From Noviherbaspirillum aridicola (lineage in GTDB: Bacteria; Pseudomonadota; Gammaproteobacteria; Burkholderiales; Burkholderiaceae_D), in the NCBI RefSeq assembly GCF_019656455.1, contig NZ_BPMK01000022.1, positions 1 to 60,223 on the forward strand: a stretch of DNA of 60,223 nucleotides, in the 5' to 3' direction. Position 1 is the stretch's first letter. Each line of letters opens with the position of its first letter. The notes beneath the pieces were generated by a model. That model ran no database searches. It worked only from the letters and a program-made list of their open reading frames with translations, and was not told the DNA's origin. A program made the translations under genes and the position numbers. Below, one piece after another: positions 17,752 through 26,422 of this stretch.

Positions 17752-18195
17752 ATGACGCTCCCCTCGCAGCCGCAGGCACTGCCAGTCAGCTGTGGAACAC
17801 TCGTCGTCAGCAGAAAGGGCGAAGTCCTTCTTTGCCACGTTACGGGGACCGAGAAGTGGGATATACCGAAGGGGATGCAAGATAGTGGCGAGTCCCCGCT
17901 AGAGGCAGCGATGCGCGAGCTATTGGAGGAGACGGGCCTTGTCTTTGACAAGGGGGTCTTCGAAGACCTTGGAAGCTATGACTACCGTCGAGACAAGCGC
18001 CTGCATCTTTTTCGTGTACGAGCCCCCGCAGACCTAGATAGCCTTGGTCACCTAATCTGCACTAGCCATTTTCCTCATCACGTGTCGGGAGAGCCGACAC
18101 CGGAAGTTGATGGTTTCTGTTGGGCCGCTCGAAATGAAATTAGAAAACTGTGCTGGCCGAGAATGGCCGCAAGGCTACTCTCGCTAGACTGGTAG
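17752..18195 (+). CDS. NUDIX hydrolase
   Basis: This 147-aa protein has a complete Nudix box near residues 42-64 (GMQDSGESPLEAAMRELLEE, then TGL). The pattern is G-x5-E-x7-REUxEExGU, the Mg2+-binding catalytic helix that cleaves nucleoside diphosphates linked to another group. ATG 17752 was chosen for its AGGTGA ribosome site; an upstream in-frame ATG at 17683 would overlap the preceding ORF. The KWDIPKG lead-in is common in (di)nucleoside polyphosphate hydrolases, but the substrate cannot be fixed. Confidence 0.9.
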   Translation: MTLPSQPQALPVSCGTLVVSRKGEVLLCHVTGTEKWDIPKGMQDSGESPLEAAMRELLEETGLVFDKGVFEDLGSYDYRRDKRLHLFRVRAPADLDSLGHLICTSHFPHHVSGEPTPEVDGFCWAARNEIRKLCWPRMAARLLSLDW

Positions 18196-18224
18196 AACCA
18201 GGGCGTTCAGCGATAAGTGGGAGT

Positions 18225-18259
18225 AAGAAAAAACCCCGTGCCCCTACCACGGACACGGG
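18225..18259 (-). terminator. Rho-independent terminator (minus strand)
   Basis: Read on the minus strand, a stem CCCGTG/CACGGG with a GC-rich loop is followed by TTTTTT. It lies downstream of the three-gene minus-strand operon and the GGDEF remnant, and convergent with the end of the NUDIX gene. Confidence 0.6.
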
Positions 18260-18425
18260 CAAGCCAGTTCAGACACCGGAGAGATACTGTTCCGATTTCG
18301 GGACGACAGTAAGGTTCCAGAATCGTATGCAATCGACGTCGCCTCCTCAGTCGACGTTAGCTATTCACACGAATGCACGTGCAGCGTCTCCCCGGGCGCT
18401 GCGCTGCCGTTGGACAGGACTGGCT

Positions 18426-18548
18426 TCATACGACTTCTGCCGCGAGGTCCGCTGTAATATAGAACCTATCTCGTCCAGCTTGCTTTGCCAAGTACATTGC
18501 TTCGTCAGCCGTCGTGAGCAAGCCATCCGGCGTACTTTTCTCGGCTTT
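18426..18548 (-). pseudogene. Remnant of a GGDEF domain (C-terminal tail)
   Basis: The minus-strand frame between 18548 and the TGA at 18426-18428 encodes KSTPDGLLTTADEAMYLAKQ followed by AGRDRFY. This is the unmistakable last helix and strand of a diguanylate cyclase (ADxAMYxAKxxGR). Nothing upstream encodes the GGDEF catalytic loop. The preceding codon in this frame is the stop of the membrane protein at 18549-19424. It is therefore an orphan 40-codon tail left by a deletion or insertion. Confidence 0.75.
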
Positions 18549-19424
18549 CTACCTGAACGCTAGAATCATCAGGAAAAACGCAATGAAGCCGCCGACCCAT
18601 TTCAACGTCACTCGCAGCTTCTCAATATTCGTCGTGAGAGCATCAATGTTTGAGACGCTGACATTTGGCTCTATCGCGGACGTAAGAACCGCAGGCGTGT
18701 CATCTGCTGGAAGCTCTGCGTCCTCTTCCTGGTCTTGCTGAGGACGTAGGTCAGCATCGGCTAACGACAAATTGATGGAAGTCACCTCCCCGTGAGCCAT
18801 CTCGGGGTTTTCGACTGTGTTGTCTTCTCGATTTGGTCTAAGAAACCAATCTGTTCTTGCTGACGGCGGCGCCCAGTTTTCGTCTGCGTAGATTCCACTT
18901 AATGTCAGACCCACAGACATCCGGCGTAAGGATTTGGAAGACACCGCGGACGCAATCTCGTCGAGCATGTCTGGTGATACCTCGCACTCGACAAACCATT
19001 CGTTATCGTTGCCAGTTTCCCAATCGCTGCGCAAGAAGCCTACGGTGGCGCCAGTGAAACGGACCGGTTTGTCATACTTCCTTGACCAATCTTCGCGTCG
19101 TTCCCGACCCTCTATGTCTAGCGTTCGAAAGGCAATTGTAAGCCTGCGTGTTTTGTTGTCTGGCTCCCCAATAATGGAAATCGACCTACCTTCGAGTGAA
19201 GCAGTGCCGAGCACATAGAGCGACAGGTTCGGCGGAGCCGGAAGGTCCTCGTTGAGTAAATGTATTTGGCTTCCGCCGCGGTGCACCTGAAGCTTCTCAA
19301 CATCTAAACGCATTGTTCGTACAGGGTTGAGGTAGTACGTTTCTTCTTTTCCCTCCGGCGTCTCGATGACCAGCTTACCTTCCGCTTCAGACTTCACCTG
19401 GACAATATACCTCTGTGCTTTCAT
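18549..19424 (-). CDS. Tail-anchored hypothetical protein
   Basis: This 291-aa protein has a beta-rich N-terminal two thirds, an acidic low-complexity stretch near residues 225-245, and a C-terminal hydrophobic helix (WVGGFIAFFLMILAF) just before the stop. It therefore looks like a tail-anchored cytoplasmic protein. No family is recognised. It is the last gene of a run with 19532-19849 and 19881-20795 on the same strand. ATG 19424 is preferred over a GTG one codon earlier. Its stop is followed directly, in frame, by the GGDEF remnant, so the native 3' context has been rearranged. Confidence 0.65.
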   Translation of the reverse strand: MKAQRYIVQVKSEAEGKLVIETPEGKEETYYLNPVRTMRLDVEKLQVHRGGSQIHLLNEDLPAPPNLSLYVLGTASLEGRSISIIGEPDNKTRRLTIAFRTLDIEGRERREDWSRKYDKPVRFTGATVGFLRSDWETGNDNEWFVECEVSPDMLDEIASAVSSKSLRRMSVGLTLSGIYADENWAPPSARTDWFLRPNREDNTVENPEMAHGEVTSINLSLADADLRPQQDQEEDAELPADDTPAVLTSAIEPNVSVSNIDALTTNIEKLRVTLKWVGGFIAFFLMILAFR

Positions 19425-19531
19425 CACATTACTCGATTTCAGTTAGATTCCTGCGCGCGTGGAGCGGCAGTGAGTATCTTCGACCCAGCTAGTTGGGCAG
19501 GACGTTCCGAGTGTCCATTCGGAGCCATCAC

Positions 19532-19849
19532 TTAGTGTTTTGGACCGAGAAAGCCTCTAATGTGCTCCTGGGCGAACGCAACCTGCTCTAGCCTTGCTTT
19601 GATGCCGCGAGAGAGTTGGGCGTAGGTGAAGGAGCCAGGTGACTGCTCGGGTGGCAGGATTCCAATGAATTGAAACGGCTGGACTTGGCTCTGTTTCACT
19701 GGCTTGCTACTCTCGGCCAGTTCAGCGACTAGCCGGGCCCACTCGCTGCTAATAAGTGCACTAGCAAAGTTGGCTCTTCGAAGGTCGCCGGCCTCGATAG
19801 CGGTTGCAAGCGTGTCGAGAAAAGTATCAACGGAGGTGTAACGAGTCAT
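19532..19849 (-). CDS. Hypothetical small helical protein
   Basis: This 105-aa protein starts at ATG 19849, 31 bases after the stop of the TerB/BRCT gene. It begins with a helical segment (TSVDTFLDTLATAIEAGDLR) and ends with another (ARLEQVAFAQEHIRGFL). No known motif is visible. Tight spacing on both sides suggests it is co-transcribed with the TerB/BRCT protein and the tail-anchored protein, so the three may act together. Confidence 0.6.
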   Translation of the reverse strand: MTRYTSVDTFLDTLATAIEAGDLRRANFASALISSEWARLVAELAESSKPVKQSQVQPFQFIGILPPEQSPGSFTYAQLSRGIKARLEQVAFAQEHIRGFLGPKH

Positions 19850-19880
19850 AGTGGGCAACCGGTTTGTTCTGTTGTTCGTC

Positions 19881-20795
19881 TCAATAGCTGCCGTCGCTGC
19901 CAGTCCTTGCGTCCACTACTGCGTCGTGAAAATCATGCTCGTGAACGAGGACAATGCGCTTTCCCTGCTTCCGAAGTTCCACTGCCTTCTCCACTTTGCG
20001 GCCGTAGCACGCATACGCCCAGCAGGGATTGCCGTCAGCGCCAATGACTAGATAATTGACCTTGCCACTTACGCCACTCACGACTACGCCACCCAGTCCC
20101 TGCACAAAGCCGGAAAGCTCGCTGCGACTATACTTCGACGACTCGCCCGTGAAGCAGAAAGTCGAGTTAGCAAACGAAATTTCTGGGCAAACTGCGCAAA
20201 GGCCAGTTAGAAGCGCGTCCTCCGACACAAGCGGTGAGGTGATTGCCCGGTCATCGTAAAGTGCGACAAACTCGGTGAAGAAGCCCTGGATAAGCCGGTG
20301 CTCCTGCTCGTCGATACGTCCATCGGCTAGAACTTTTGTGACGAGGCTGTCAATTTCATCGTATGGCCAGCAAGTCTTCAGGTGCCCATGGTTGGCAAGC
20401 CAAGCAGACAAACCACGAAGCTCATCCTCCGTCACCTCGCCGTCTGCAGCAATGGCACCAACTAACGCGTGCAGGCGCTGCATATCGGCTGTAACCAAGT
20501 CGAAGAACTGGGTGCTCCGCAGACTCTCGCAGAGCCAAACAATGTCCTGCTGCTCGTCTTCCGTCAGAACTCCATCTTCGAGGGCCCGAATGACAACTGG
20601 GACCAGCTCATTGAAGGGGTGCTTCCCTGCGACCTCGAGGTGCTCCCCTACCCAGGCGCGCAAAAAGCCTACCTCCGTGACACTAATTCTTGCATCAGCC
20701 GAGATGCCCTCGACGATTCCAAGCAGCGAGTTGATGGACTTTTCGAGGCGGGCTTTGCCCGTAAAGTGAAAGTACGACGGCAGGTCCTTCTGCAT
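19881..20795 (-). CDS. TerB-like/BRCT-domain protein
   Basis: The 304-aa protein has helical repeats in its first 190 residues with acidic turns (IAADGEVTEDELRGL; VLADGRIDEQE) resembling TerB-type helical domains. A C-terminal BRCT domain follows (about 205-285: FCFTGESSKYSRSELSGFVQ, GGVVVSGVSGKVNYLVIG, then RKVEKAVELRKQGKRIVLVH). This BRCT type resembles that of NAD-dependent DNA ligase and DNA polymerase III epsilon relatives and suggests DNA-repair or nucleoprotein contacts. GGAG precedes ATG 20795. It is the first gene of a three-gene operon. Such mixes occur in accessory islands; a defence or stress role is an inference. Confidence 0.75.
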   Translation of the reverse strand: MQKDLPSYFHFTGKARLEKSINSLLGIVEGISADARISVTEVGFLRAWVGEHLEVAGKHPFNELVPVVIRALEDGVLTEDEQQDIVWLCESLRSTQFFDLVTADMQRLHALVGAIAADGEVTEDELRGLSAWLANHGHLKTCWPYDEIDSLVTKVLADGRIDEQEHRLIQGFFTEFVALYDDRAITSPLVSEDALLTGLCAVCPEISFANSTFCFTGESSKYSRSELSGFVQGLGGVVVSGVSGKVNYLVIGADGNPCWAYACYGRKVEKAVELRKQGKRIVLVHEHDFHDAVVDARTGSDGSY

Positions 20796-20967
20796 GCGAG
20801 CTCCGGTTCGTATCGTTTTTCAAAGCTCAAGTCTACCCGGCAGGTGTTTCAATCAGACATACCATAAATATGGGGGAGAGGCTCGAGCGAATGGCCGCAA
20901 GGGCCGACTAACTCGGCCACGCTACACCTTGTTTCTCCGCTACTTCGGCGGTACTAACGGGAGGAAT

Positions 20968-21177
20968 ATGACGAGGTATATGGATGTCTGGGAACTGGCT
21001 GATTTTCTGGGTCAATCCCCGGCGGCCGTCCTACGGCAACTTAAAGCGAACCCCAGTCGGCTGCCTCCACGGTTATATATTCCGCCTGGGAAGTTACTAC
21101 GCTGGCGCCTATCCGATGTTGAGCTTTGGCTTAATGAACAGGCTCAGCTAGGACGAGATTACAAAAAGTGCAAGTAA
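20968..21177 (+). CDS. Small helix-turn-helix protein (AlpA/excisionase-like)
   Basis: This 69-aa protein starts at ATG 20968 behind a GGGAGG site. The sequence WELADFLGQSPAAVLRQLKA, then LPPRLYIPPGKLLRWRLSDV and ELWL, follows the winged-helix pattern of AlpA/MerR-like DNA-binding excisionase regulators. Such proteins typically sit beside mobile elements and control excision or transcription. It lies between the TerB/BRCT operon (divergent) and the DUF6471 regulator, 0.8 kb from the Tn7-like operon. Confidence 0.65.
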   Translation: MTRYMDVWELADFLGQSPAAVLRQLKANPSRLPPRLYIPPGKLLRWRLSDVELWLNEQAQLGRDYKKCK

Positions 21178-21269
21178 CGGACGCGCGGTGACCATTAAGG
21201 CCTTTGAGGAGGTGGGCGATAACTAGTCCATCTGCTGCCTCAGCAGTAAACTTACTCCCCCTCCAGCTG

Positions 21270-21545
21270 TCAGTCTTCCCGAGCGGACGTTACCGGGCCA
21301 CCTGACACATCTAGCGTCCGGACGTCCATCGCCCTCAAACACTGCAAAAGAAACGCTGCAGAAAAGGTGCCCCGCGAAACTTTACTTGCTACCGACCGCT
21401 CGGTTTCCGCAACGCCCATCCCATTCAGTCGCCGGACGAGCTCCTTATAACCGATATCTCGGATTTTCATCTCGAAACGAAGCGTGCGCCGCGCCTCACC
21501 CTTCCAATCAACCTTCTTCTGCACTGTTTTATTGCTCATTTGCAA
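21270..21545 (-). CDS. DUF6471-type small regulator
   Basis: This 91-aa protein (or 89 aa from the ATG at 21539) carries WKGEARRTLRFEMKIRDIGY, ELVRRLNGMGVAETERSVAS and RGTFSAAFLLQCLRAMDVRT, the recognisable DUF6471 fold. This is a compact helix-turn-helix-like domain whose function is not established in the literature I know. A perfect 12-bp palindrome lies 26 bases upstream of its start, which fits autoregulation. It is divergent from tnsA and could control transposition genes (inference). Confidence 0.75.
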   Translation of the reverse strand: MQMSNKTVQKKVDWKGEARRTLRFEMKIRDIGYKELVRRLNGMGVAETERSVASKVSRGTFSAAFLLQCLRAMDVRTLDVSGGPVTSARED

Positions 21546-21570
21546 CTAAATCGCGTAGGCGCGTTACGGC

Positions 21571-21598
21571 AGATACATCTCATATTTGAGATGTATCT
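21571..21598. promoter_or_regulatory. Perfect palindrome, candidate operator
   Basis: Two 12-bp arms (AGATACATCTCA and its exact complement) are separated by TATT. It lies between the divergent DUF6471 gene and tnsA, as expected of an operator bound by a dimeric repressor. A second, looser dyad (CATTTAT and CAAATC arms) follows at 21602-21638. Confidence 0.6.
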
Positions 21599-21601
21599 AC
21601 G

Positions 21602-21638
21602 CATTTATGAGAAACAAATCGTAGATTTGCGATAAATG
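21602..21638. promoter_or_regulatory. Second imperfect dyad in the DUF6471-tnsA spacer
   Basis: Outer arms CATTTAT (21602-21608) and ATAAATG (21632-21638) enclose inner arms CAAATC (21615-21620) and GATTTG (21624-21629). The arrangement is not symmetric. It may be a second operator or a transposase binding region. Confidence 0.35.
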
Positions 21639-21765
21639 GCTTACCGAGGGTTTTCAGTGTCTATACGTCGAACCCGCATTAGGGGAACAGAGCGGTAAGT
21701 GCCACGTGCGTAAGCATAGAGGAATTGCCGCGTTGAGGACATTGAATTGCATAAGGGGAAAATCT

Positions 21766-22614
21766 ATGAGGGGCATCCGGAAATGGACCGAGGGGGCTAT
21801 CGAAAGGCTGCAGCTAGAAGGTCGCGGCAAGGGCACGAAGGAAAAGTATCTTCCTTGGATTGAAGCTACCGAGATGTCGTCTTTGGGACGCAGCCGACGG
21901 GTACAGGGCATTAAAGTGCAGCGCGAGCACCACTTCCTATCGGACGTCGAGTGGAATCTGTTTCTGCTACTCGAGTACAGCCAAGACGTCGTCGACATCC
22001 GCGAACAGTACCCGCTCGACCGAGAACTCACCGTAGAAATTGCGGCAAGCCTCGGGATTCGTCATCCCTACTACCCTGGCACGCACGTCCCAACTGTTAT
22101 GACGAGTGATTTCCTCGTTACTCGCTCCTATGAAGGGAGGCTTGTGCATGAGGTGTTTGATGCCAAGCGTGAGCAAGAGGCCGAAGATGCGCGCTCGATT
22201 GAAAAGCTGCAGATTCAGAGAGCCTATTTTAATGGGATGGGTTACCGGCACCATCTCGTCTTTCATTCCTCAATTCCCACGTTGAAGGTAAAAAACGTAG
22301 AGTGGGCTAGACAGGCCGTCCCCAAACTGGGCGAGCTAGCAGAATTTACGGATTGCTTGTCTGACGCCGCTACGACAATGCGCGCCGAAATTCAGCAGTA
22401 CTCCAAGCGCAGCATCACTCTCTCCCAGTACTGCACCGACTTCGACTATCGCACCGGATTCCCCCGTGGGACTGGCTTGCGCACGGCGCGGATTCTTATC
22501 CATAGCCATGAAATAGCCACCGACCTGAATAACCCCGACCTACCCAACTCTCCGCTATCCGCCTTCCGAGTCATAGTGCCCGTCGTTGCAGCCACTCGCC
22601 TCGGAGCCAAATAA
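21766..22614 (+). CDS. tnsA: TnsA-like endonuclease
   Basis: This 282-aa protein is close to the length of Tn7 TnsA. It has the restriction-enzyme-like nuclease core: Glu in FLLLEYSQDVVDIREQYPL, Asp in MTSDFLV and Lys in EVFDAKREQ. A C-terminal winged-helix part normally contacts TnsC. TnsA cuts the 5' strand at the transposon ends, allowing full excision together with TnsB. ATG 21766 was chosen because AAGGGG lies at good distance; the frame is open from 21706. Its stop overlaps the tnsB ATG by one base. Confidence 0.92.
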   Translation: MRGIRKWTEGAIERLQLEGRGKGTKEKYLPWIEATEMSSLGRSRRVQGIKVQREHHFLSDVEWNLFLLLEYSQDVVDIREQYPLDRELTVEIAASLGIRHPYYPGTHVPTVMTSDFLVTRSYEGRLVHEVFDAKREQEAEDARSIEKLQIQRAYFNGMGYRHHLVFHSSIPTLKVKNVEWARQAVPKLGELAEFTDCLSDAATTMRAEIQQYSKRSITLSQYCTDFDYRTGFPRGTGLRTARILIHSHEIATDLNNPDLPNSPLSAFRVIVPVVAATRLGAK

Positions 22615-24806
22615 TGCTATGCCGGAACGAGGTCTTCGTTGACCACTCTACCGGTCGCCGGCTGCGGCTTCTCCATATTGACGTTGATAGCGACGAGGCG
22701 GTGACATTCGACATGAGCGCGCCAGACAGCGCGCTACCAGTCGTCGAGTCTTGGAATCGTCTCGTGGAAATGGAGCAAAATGGCAGAGTAACTCTTGACG
22801 AGGGCCAAACTGCTCTTGCGAACGAAAAAAGAGCAAGCGTCGCAGCCCAGCAGCGACGCGACGCGGCGTTCAAACGGATTGAGCCATTGGTGAAGAAAAC
22901 CGAGTTATTTCACAAAGAGACGCGGTTCTCACTTATCAGAGAACGCGCAGCAGAGGTCGGATGCTCGGTCATTACGTTACTGAAGGACCTCCGCCGGTAC
23001 TGGTTTGGCGGCCAAACTAGAGCCGCGCTTCTCGCCAATTTCCATCGATGCGGTTACAAGGATGCATCCCATCGGAGCACGGCAGGGCGCAAGCCAAGCC
23101 TCTCCAGCTATGACATCTACCAAATAACGCAAGCCGACGAAGTGCGCATGCATGCCGTCATCAAAAACGTCTATTTGCGGGCCAACGGGCTGAACAAGTC
23201 CACTATCACCGACGCTTACGACCGACTGCTCCAGGCACATTACTCATACAACGATGGTAACGGCAAACGGCATATCAAAGAAAAAGGTGAGCGCCCCACA
23301 TATCGACAGTTCTCCAGCTTCTTGCACAAACATTATTCGTTCGAAGCAATTACTCGCCGCCGTAAGGGAAATGCCGAGTTTGAGCGCGACTTTTCAGCAA
23401 AACTTGGCAGCGCTCTGCAGGATTGCCTCGGTGTCGGCCATATGTACGAAATTGACGCGACGATTATCGACGTCTACGCGGTATCCAAACACGACAGGTC
23501 ACGCATTATTGGCAAGCCAACGTTGTATCTGATTGTTGACCGGCGGAGCAGGCTCATAGTCGGATTCTACGTAGGCCTAGAAGCGCCTTCCTGGCCAGCC
23601 GCGATGCATGCAATTCTGTCGATAGCCGAAGACAAAGCCGCGCTTTGCGCCCGCTACGGAGTTGAGTATTCGCCGGCCGACTGGCCCGCGCATGGAATTT
23701 TCCCCGGAATGTTTCTGGCTGACCGCGGCCCGGAAATGACCTCAAAGAACAGTAGCAACATCGTTACCGGACTCGGAATAACCGTCGCGAACCTTCCTCC
23801 GCAGAGGCCGGACTACAAGCCAAACGTCGAATGCGGCTTCAAACTGCTACACCGTTCGATTGCCGATGCTACTCCCGGTTACGAGCCGCCAGCAAATGTC
23901 ATGAAGCGACAGGGGAAAAAATATGACAAAGATGCTTGCCTGACGCTCGACGAATTAATCTCCATAATCCTAAAGGCAATCATTAGTTATAACAAGAAGC
24001 CTATGCCGGGATATGAGCTACCAGTCGCGGATATGTTGAGCGGGGTCCTTCCTGTACCCGCAGCCATCTGGGCCCGCGAGGCACCGGCACGGGCCGGTGC
24101 TCTCACTCGATACTCGGTAGATTTTGTACGATTCTCGCTCTTACCCGACGATAAAGCAGTTGTGACAGGCGAAGGAATTCGGTTCAAGGGCTGCTACTAC
24201 AAGATGCCAACCGCCGAACAAAATGAATGGTTTGTCAGGGCTAGGAAAGGCACTTATTCAGTCAGCGTTTCTTATGACAGGCGCATAGCCGATTCTATCT
24301 ACATTCACGACGAGAGAGACCCCCAAAAATACTATGTCGCGAAGCTAAAAGACAAATGCGCCGACTATCTGGGACTTTCATTTGCCGAGGTCGAAGCGTA
24401 CGAGGCAATGAAGCGCAAGCAGCAACCAGTGTACGAGCAGATGACCCGCCAGTTGACATCTGAGCTCCACGAACATGCTGACGAGGTGGCTGCGCAAGCC
24501 AAGAAGCTAACGCTGGTTGCAACACAAGGTAAATCGCGGTCGGCCCGCAAGGCGGACACTGCAGAGGAACGCCAGACCGAACGGCGTTTGCGGCGACAGG
24601 TGGAAGCTGCTATTCCGGACCAAATGCCGACCAATTACGTACAGCACGCAGACGCGATTGCTCCACGCATTTACGACCCGGAGCCTTGCGATGCTACCAG
24701 CGTCCCGGCGGACAGTGTCATTACGCCTCCGCGTAAAGACAAGCCACTTACATTGCCAGAGAGACTCAGACTGAAACGGATGGAGATTGAGAATGAAACA
24801 GCATAA
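22614..24806 (+). CDS. tnsB: TnsB-like DDE transposase
   Basis: This 730-aa protein is similar in size to Tn7 TnsB (702 aa). The N-terminal third holds DNA-binding helix-turn-helix regions. The rve-type core has catalytic Asp in YEIDATIID, Asp in FLADRGPEM and Glu in NVECGFKLL, followed by a Mu-type beta-barrel and a basic C-terminal tail that recruits TnsC. It performs 3'-end cleavage and strand transfer at the ends it binds. It overlaps tnsA by one base and tnsC by 14 bases (ATG 24793). Confidence 0.93.
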   Translation: MLCRNEVFVDHSTGRRLRLLHIDVDSDEAVTFDMSAPDSALPVVESWNRLVEMEQNGRVTLDEGQTALANEKRASVAAQQRRDAAFKRIEPLVKKTELFHKETRFSLIRERAAEVGCSVITLLKDLRRYWFGGQTRAALLANFHRCGYKDASHRSTAGRKPSLSSYDIYQITQADEVRMHAVIKNVYLRANGLNKSTITDAYDRLLQAHYSYNDGNGKRHIKEKGERPTYRQFSSFLHKHYSFEAITRRRKGNAEFERDFSAKLGSALQDCLGVGHMYEIDATIIDVYAVSKHDRSRIIGKPTLYLIVDRRSRLIVGFYVGLEAPSWPAAMHAILSIAEDKAALCARYGVEYSPADWPAHGIFPGMFLADRGPEMTSKNSSNIVTGLGITVANLPPQRPDYKPNVECGFKLLHRSIADATPGYEPPANVMKRQGKKYDKDACLTLDELISIILKAIISYNKKPMPGYELPVADMLSGVLPVPAAIWAREAPARAGALTRYSVDFVRFSLLPDDKAVVTGEGIRFKGCYYKMPTAEQNEWFVRARKGTYSVSVSYDRRIADSIYIHDERDPQKYYVAKLKDKCADYLGLSFAEVEAYEAMKRKQQPVYEQMTRQLTSELHEHADEVAAQAKKLTLVATQGKSRSARKADTAEERQTERRLRRQVEAAIPDQMPTNYVQHADAIAPRIYDPEPCDATSVPADSVITPPRKDKPLTLPERLRLKRMEIENETA

Positions 24807-26418
24807 TTTTGCCGCAATTGTTATTGATGCGCAGTACTCAGAGCAACGTATTCCTCGATACAAAGGGAACCCCCTGATTGAAGCCTTACCGCCTTCACTG
24901 GATGACTACGAACTCGCAGACGCCTTGACGCAGAAGCCGCAGTTCGAGGCAGAACAGCGGCACTGGCCCATCCATGAGCGCATGCAATTGGTATCTGGTC
25001 TTTCGAGCTTCATGCTACCTCTTGCGCGGCATATCGAACTAGCCCGAACGTTAGATACACTGATGCGCGACGGCTATGTTGGCCGCGAACCGAGGACGTT
25101 GCAGCATACGCTCACGCTTCAGAAGATTTACGAGAATCAGAAGGCCGGTCGCTCGTTTGACTCCCGACTGGCGTCCACTACTCCCCAGCTGTCCACGTCG
25201 CTCATCGGCATTTCTGGGGTTGGAAAGTCGACGACTGTCGAGCGAGTTCTGTCAATGATGCCGCAGGTGCTATATCACGCTGAGCTCGGCGTCTGGCAGA
25301 TTCCGTATTTGCATATTGAAACCCCACATGACGGCGTTAGCGTAAAAGGGCTAGCACATTCGATACTACGAAAAATTGATTCGTTGATTCCAGACGCGAA
25401 TTACTACGAACTGTATGCGCTCCGGGGTAAGCCTAGCGTCGAAACTCTCATGAACCACGTCGCACGAGTCATGCATATTCACTGTGTCGGGCTTCTTGTC
25501 GTGGATGAGATTCAGAATCTGGAGAACGCGCGGAAAGACAAGCAAGCGCTTATGACGCTCCTTGTGTCAGCATCAAATGAGCTGCGCGTGCCTATAATGT
25601 TCATTGGAACAAACAAAGCTCGTCATATACTTGGCCTGGACTTCCGCCAAGCGCGGCGCTCGGCGGGAAAAGGATGTGCGTACTGGGACCGCTTGGGGAG
25701 GGGGATTCCCGAAGAGCCCGACGAGTGGGACGACTTTGTGCGCTTTCTGTGGCCGTTCCAGTGGACGAACAATCCAGTAGAACTGACCCCCCATCTTTCC
25801 GATGTGCTCTATCACTACTCGCAAGGGATAATCGACATCGCAATCAAAATCTTCGCCGCTTGTCAGTGGCGGGCGATGCTCGACGGCTCCGAAACTATTA
25901 CGGCTCAGCTCATCGACTCTGTCGCAAAGAAGGAGCTGTCGATGGTAATGCCAATGATTGCAGCTCTACGAATGAATGATTTGAAAGCGCTGGAGGCTTA
26001 CGACGATATCGCTCCGCTCGGATTTGATGTGATGCTCCGAAACGCCGAGAACCAATTTCTCGGCAAACGACTCCGAGCCGCTTCTACGAGGCCTGGCGAC
26101 GCGAACTTTGCCCCTTCGGTGACTGCTGCTCTCACCGGTCTCGGAATTGAACAAAGCCGCGCGGAAGGTGTAGTTGCGGATGTCGAGTCGGATGGACAAG
26201 CAAAGAACGCGCTAGAGGGCGTTACGCTTGCCTTGAAGCGCTTTCAAGCTCCGACGAAGGTTAGAATAAAGCAACTCGAGATAAGGCCAGAGACGGTATA
26301 TGAGCCGGGCGACCTCAGGAATGCTCTCAATTTAGCCAAAGCCGAGCAGACGACGGTGTTGGAGCAGCTCCGCCGAATGGGCGCGGTGTGTGACGTCGGT
26401 AAAGTACTGCCAGTGTAG
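24793..26418 (+). CDS. tnsC: TnsC-like AAA+ transposition regulator
   Basis: This 541-aa AAA+ ATPase has Walker A at GISGVGKST (about residues 138-146), Walker B in LLVVDEIQNL, and a sensor region MFIGTNKARH. In Tn7-like systems TnsC polymerises on DNA with ATP and links the target selector (TniQ/TnsD) to the TnsAB transposase. The ATG at 24793 is preferred over a TTG at 24787 because GGAGA lies 6 bases upstream. Length matches Tn7 TnsC (555 aa). Confidence 0.93.
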   Translation: MKQHNFAAIVIDAQYSEQRIPRYKGNPLIEALPPSLDDYELADALTQKPQFEAEQRHWPIHERMQLVSGLSSFMLPLARHIELARTLDTLMRDGYVGREPRTLQHTLTLQKIYENQKAGRSFDSRLASTTPQLSTSLIGISGVGKSTTVERVLSMMPQVLYHAELGVWQIPYLHIETPHDGVSVKGLAHSILRKIDSLIPDANYYELYALRGKPSVETLMNHVARVMHIHCVGLLVVDEIQNLENARKDKQALMTLLVSASNELRVPIMFIGTNKARHILGLDFRQARRSAGKGCAYWDRLGRGIPEEPDEWDDFVRFLWPFQWTNNPVELTPHLSDVLYHYSQGIIDIAIKIFAACQWRAMLDGSETITAQLIDSVAKKELSMVMPMIAALRMNDLKALEAYDDIAPLGFDVMLRNAENQFLGKRLRAASTRPGDANFAPSVTAALTGLGIEQSRAEGVVADVESDGQAKNALEGVTLALKRFQAPTKVRIKQLEIRPETVYEPGDLRNALNLAKAEQTTVLEQLRRMGAVCDVGKVLPV

Positions 26419-26422
26419 CCCG

